Shown one piece after another: positions 63,840 through 64,000 of a stretch of 64,000 nt of DNA. The stretch is taken from the NCBI RefSeq assembly GCF_025643595.1, contig NZ_CP102826.1, forward strand, positions 5,828,001 to 5,892,000. Reading direction: 5' to 3'. A program made the position numbers and the translations under genes. Numbering within the stretch: position 1 is the stretch's first letter; the number at the start of each line of letters is the position of its first letter. This DNA comes from Saccharopolyspora rosea. GTDB taxonomy: Bacteria > Actinomycetota > Actinomycetes > Mycobacteriales > Pseudonocardiaceae. The notes under the pieces were generated by a model. That model was not told the origin of the DNA. It saw only the letters and a list, made by a program, of their open reading frames with translations, and searched no databases.

Positions 63840-64000
63840 TCAGGCGGGGCCGAGGTCGATTTCCCCGTCAGCGCCCACGGACAGCTCCGGTGGTTCGGGT
63901 TCGTCGCAAACGTCACCGCCACTCACCGGAACATCCACTGTGGAGTCGGTGAGTTCGGCGGGGTTACTAGTGACCAGGGCATGCTCGCTCTCGGAGGCGA
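63840..64000 (-). CDS. Hypothetical protein, C-terminus only (partial)
   Basis: An open frame runs from the window edge to a stop at 63840. Its 52 visible residues are acidic and Ser/Pro-rich (TDSTVDVPVSGG, EPEPPELSVGADGEID). The start and domain content lie outside the window. It is followed at 47 bases by the TraG-like start, so it may be co-transcribed. Confidence 0.5.
   Translation of the reverse strand, partial: ASESEHALVTSNPAELTDSTVDVPVSGGDVCDEPEPPELSVGADGEIDLGPA

Overview
The window reads as a high-GC actinomycete chromosome, most likely a Pseudonocardiaceae member such as Saccharopolyspora. This rests on base composition, a fused F420 gene (fbiC), the sdhCDAB - SCO4848-like - D-Ala-D-Ala carboxypeptidase - YhjD - trpS neighbourhood, and several HTH/DUF397 pairs. 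The genus is inferred; no rRNA is present.

1-17 kb is ordinary core chromosome: a BMP-type nucleoside-binding lipoprotein (cut by the window edge), the succinate dehydrogenase operon with a strong terminator, a carboxypeptidase, a YhjD-like membrane protein, trpS, fbiC, a secreted subtilase, a ferredoxin-reductase-like flavoprotein, and a TetR gene divergent from a PDR-type reductase plus an FMN protein, with two operator-like palindromes between them.

17-25 kb is a scar zone centred on xth (exonuclease III). The last 132 bp of xth are perfectly duplicated around a HEPN-MNT toxin-antitoxin pair. A third decayed xth tail lies further left. The 5' end of xth is repeated about 3.3 kb away, beside the histidine kinase gene. 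Between these copies sit truncated SDR and TetR genes, an immunity-like protein, a broken alpha/beta hydrolase, fragments of a mobile element and a few intact small genes.

25-40.8 kb returns to chromosome: a two-component system, an XRE/DUF397 unit with nested palindromes, a GntR regulator, a DUF574 methyltransferase, and a compact operon of secreted adenosine deaminase, a 202-residue protein with a hydrophobic Val/Ala tail, and a radical SAM enzyme (a candidate RiPP system). Then come a membrane protein made of two repeated halves and an SDR-amidohydrolase operon facing an Lrp-type regulator.

At 40.8 kb only the 3' half of a tRNA-Val(GAC) is present. This is the usual scar of site-specific integration. 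Everything to its right, past the window end, looks like an integrative conjugative element: a WXG100/EspC-like operon, a Tad-like pilus locus (SAF, TadZ-like, TadA, TadB, TadC, Flp-like, three TadE/G-like), a LysM-BTAD protein, a MoxR ATPase with a metallopeptidase-VWA partner, a winged-helix protein, a transglycosylase/M23 hydrolase, a replication-relaxation protein and a TraG-like coupling ATPase. Several of these genes carry stops or frameshifts, so the element is either decaying or the assembly has local errors.
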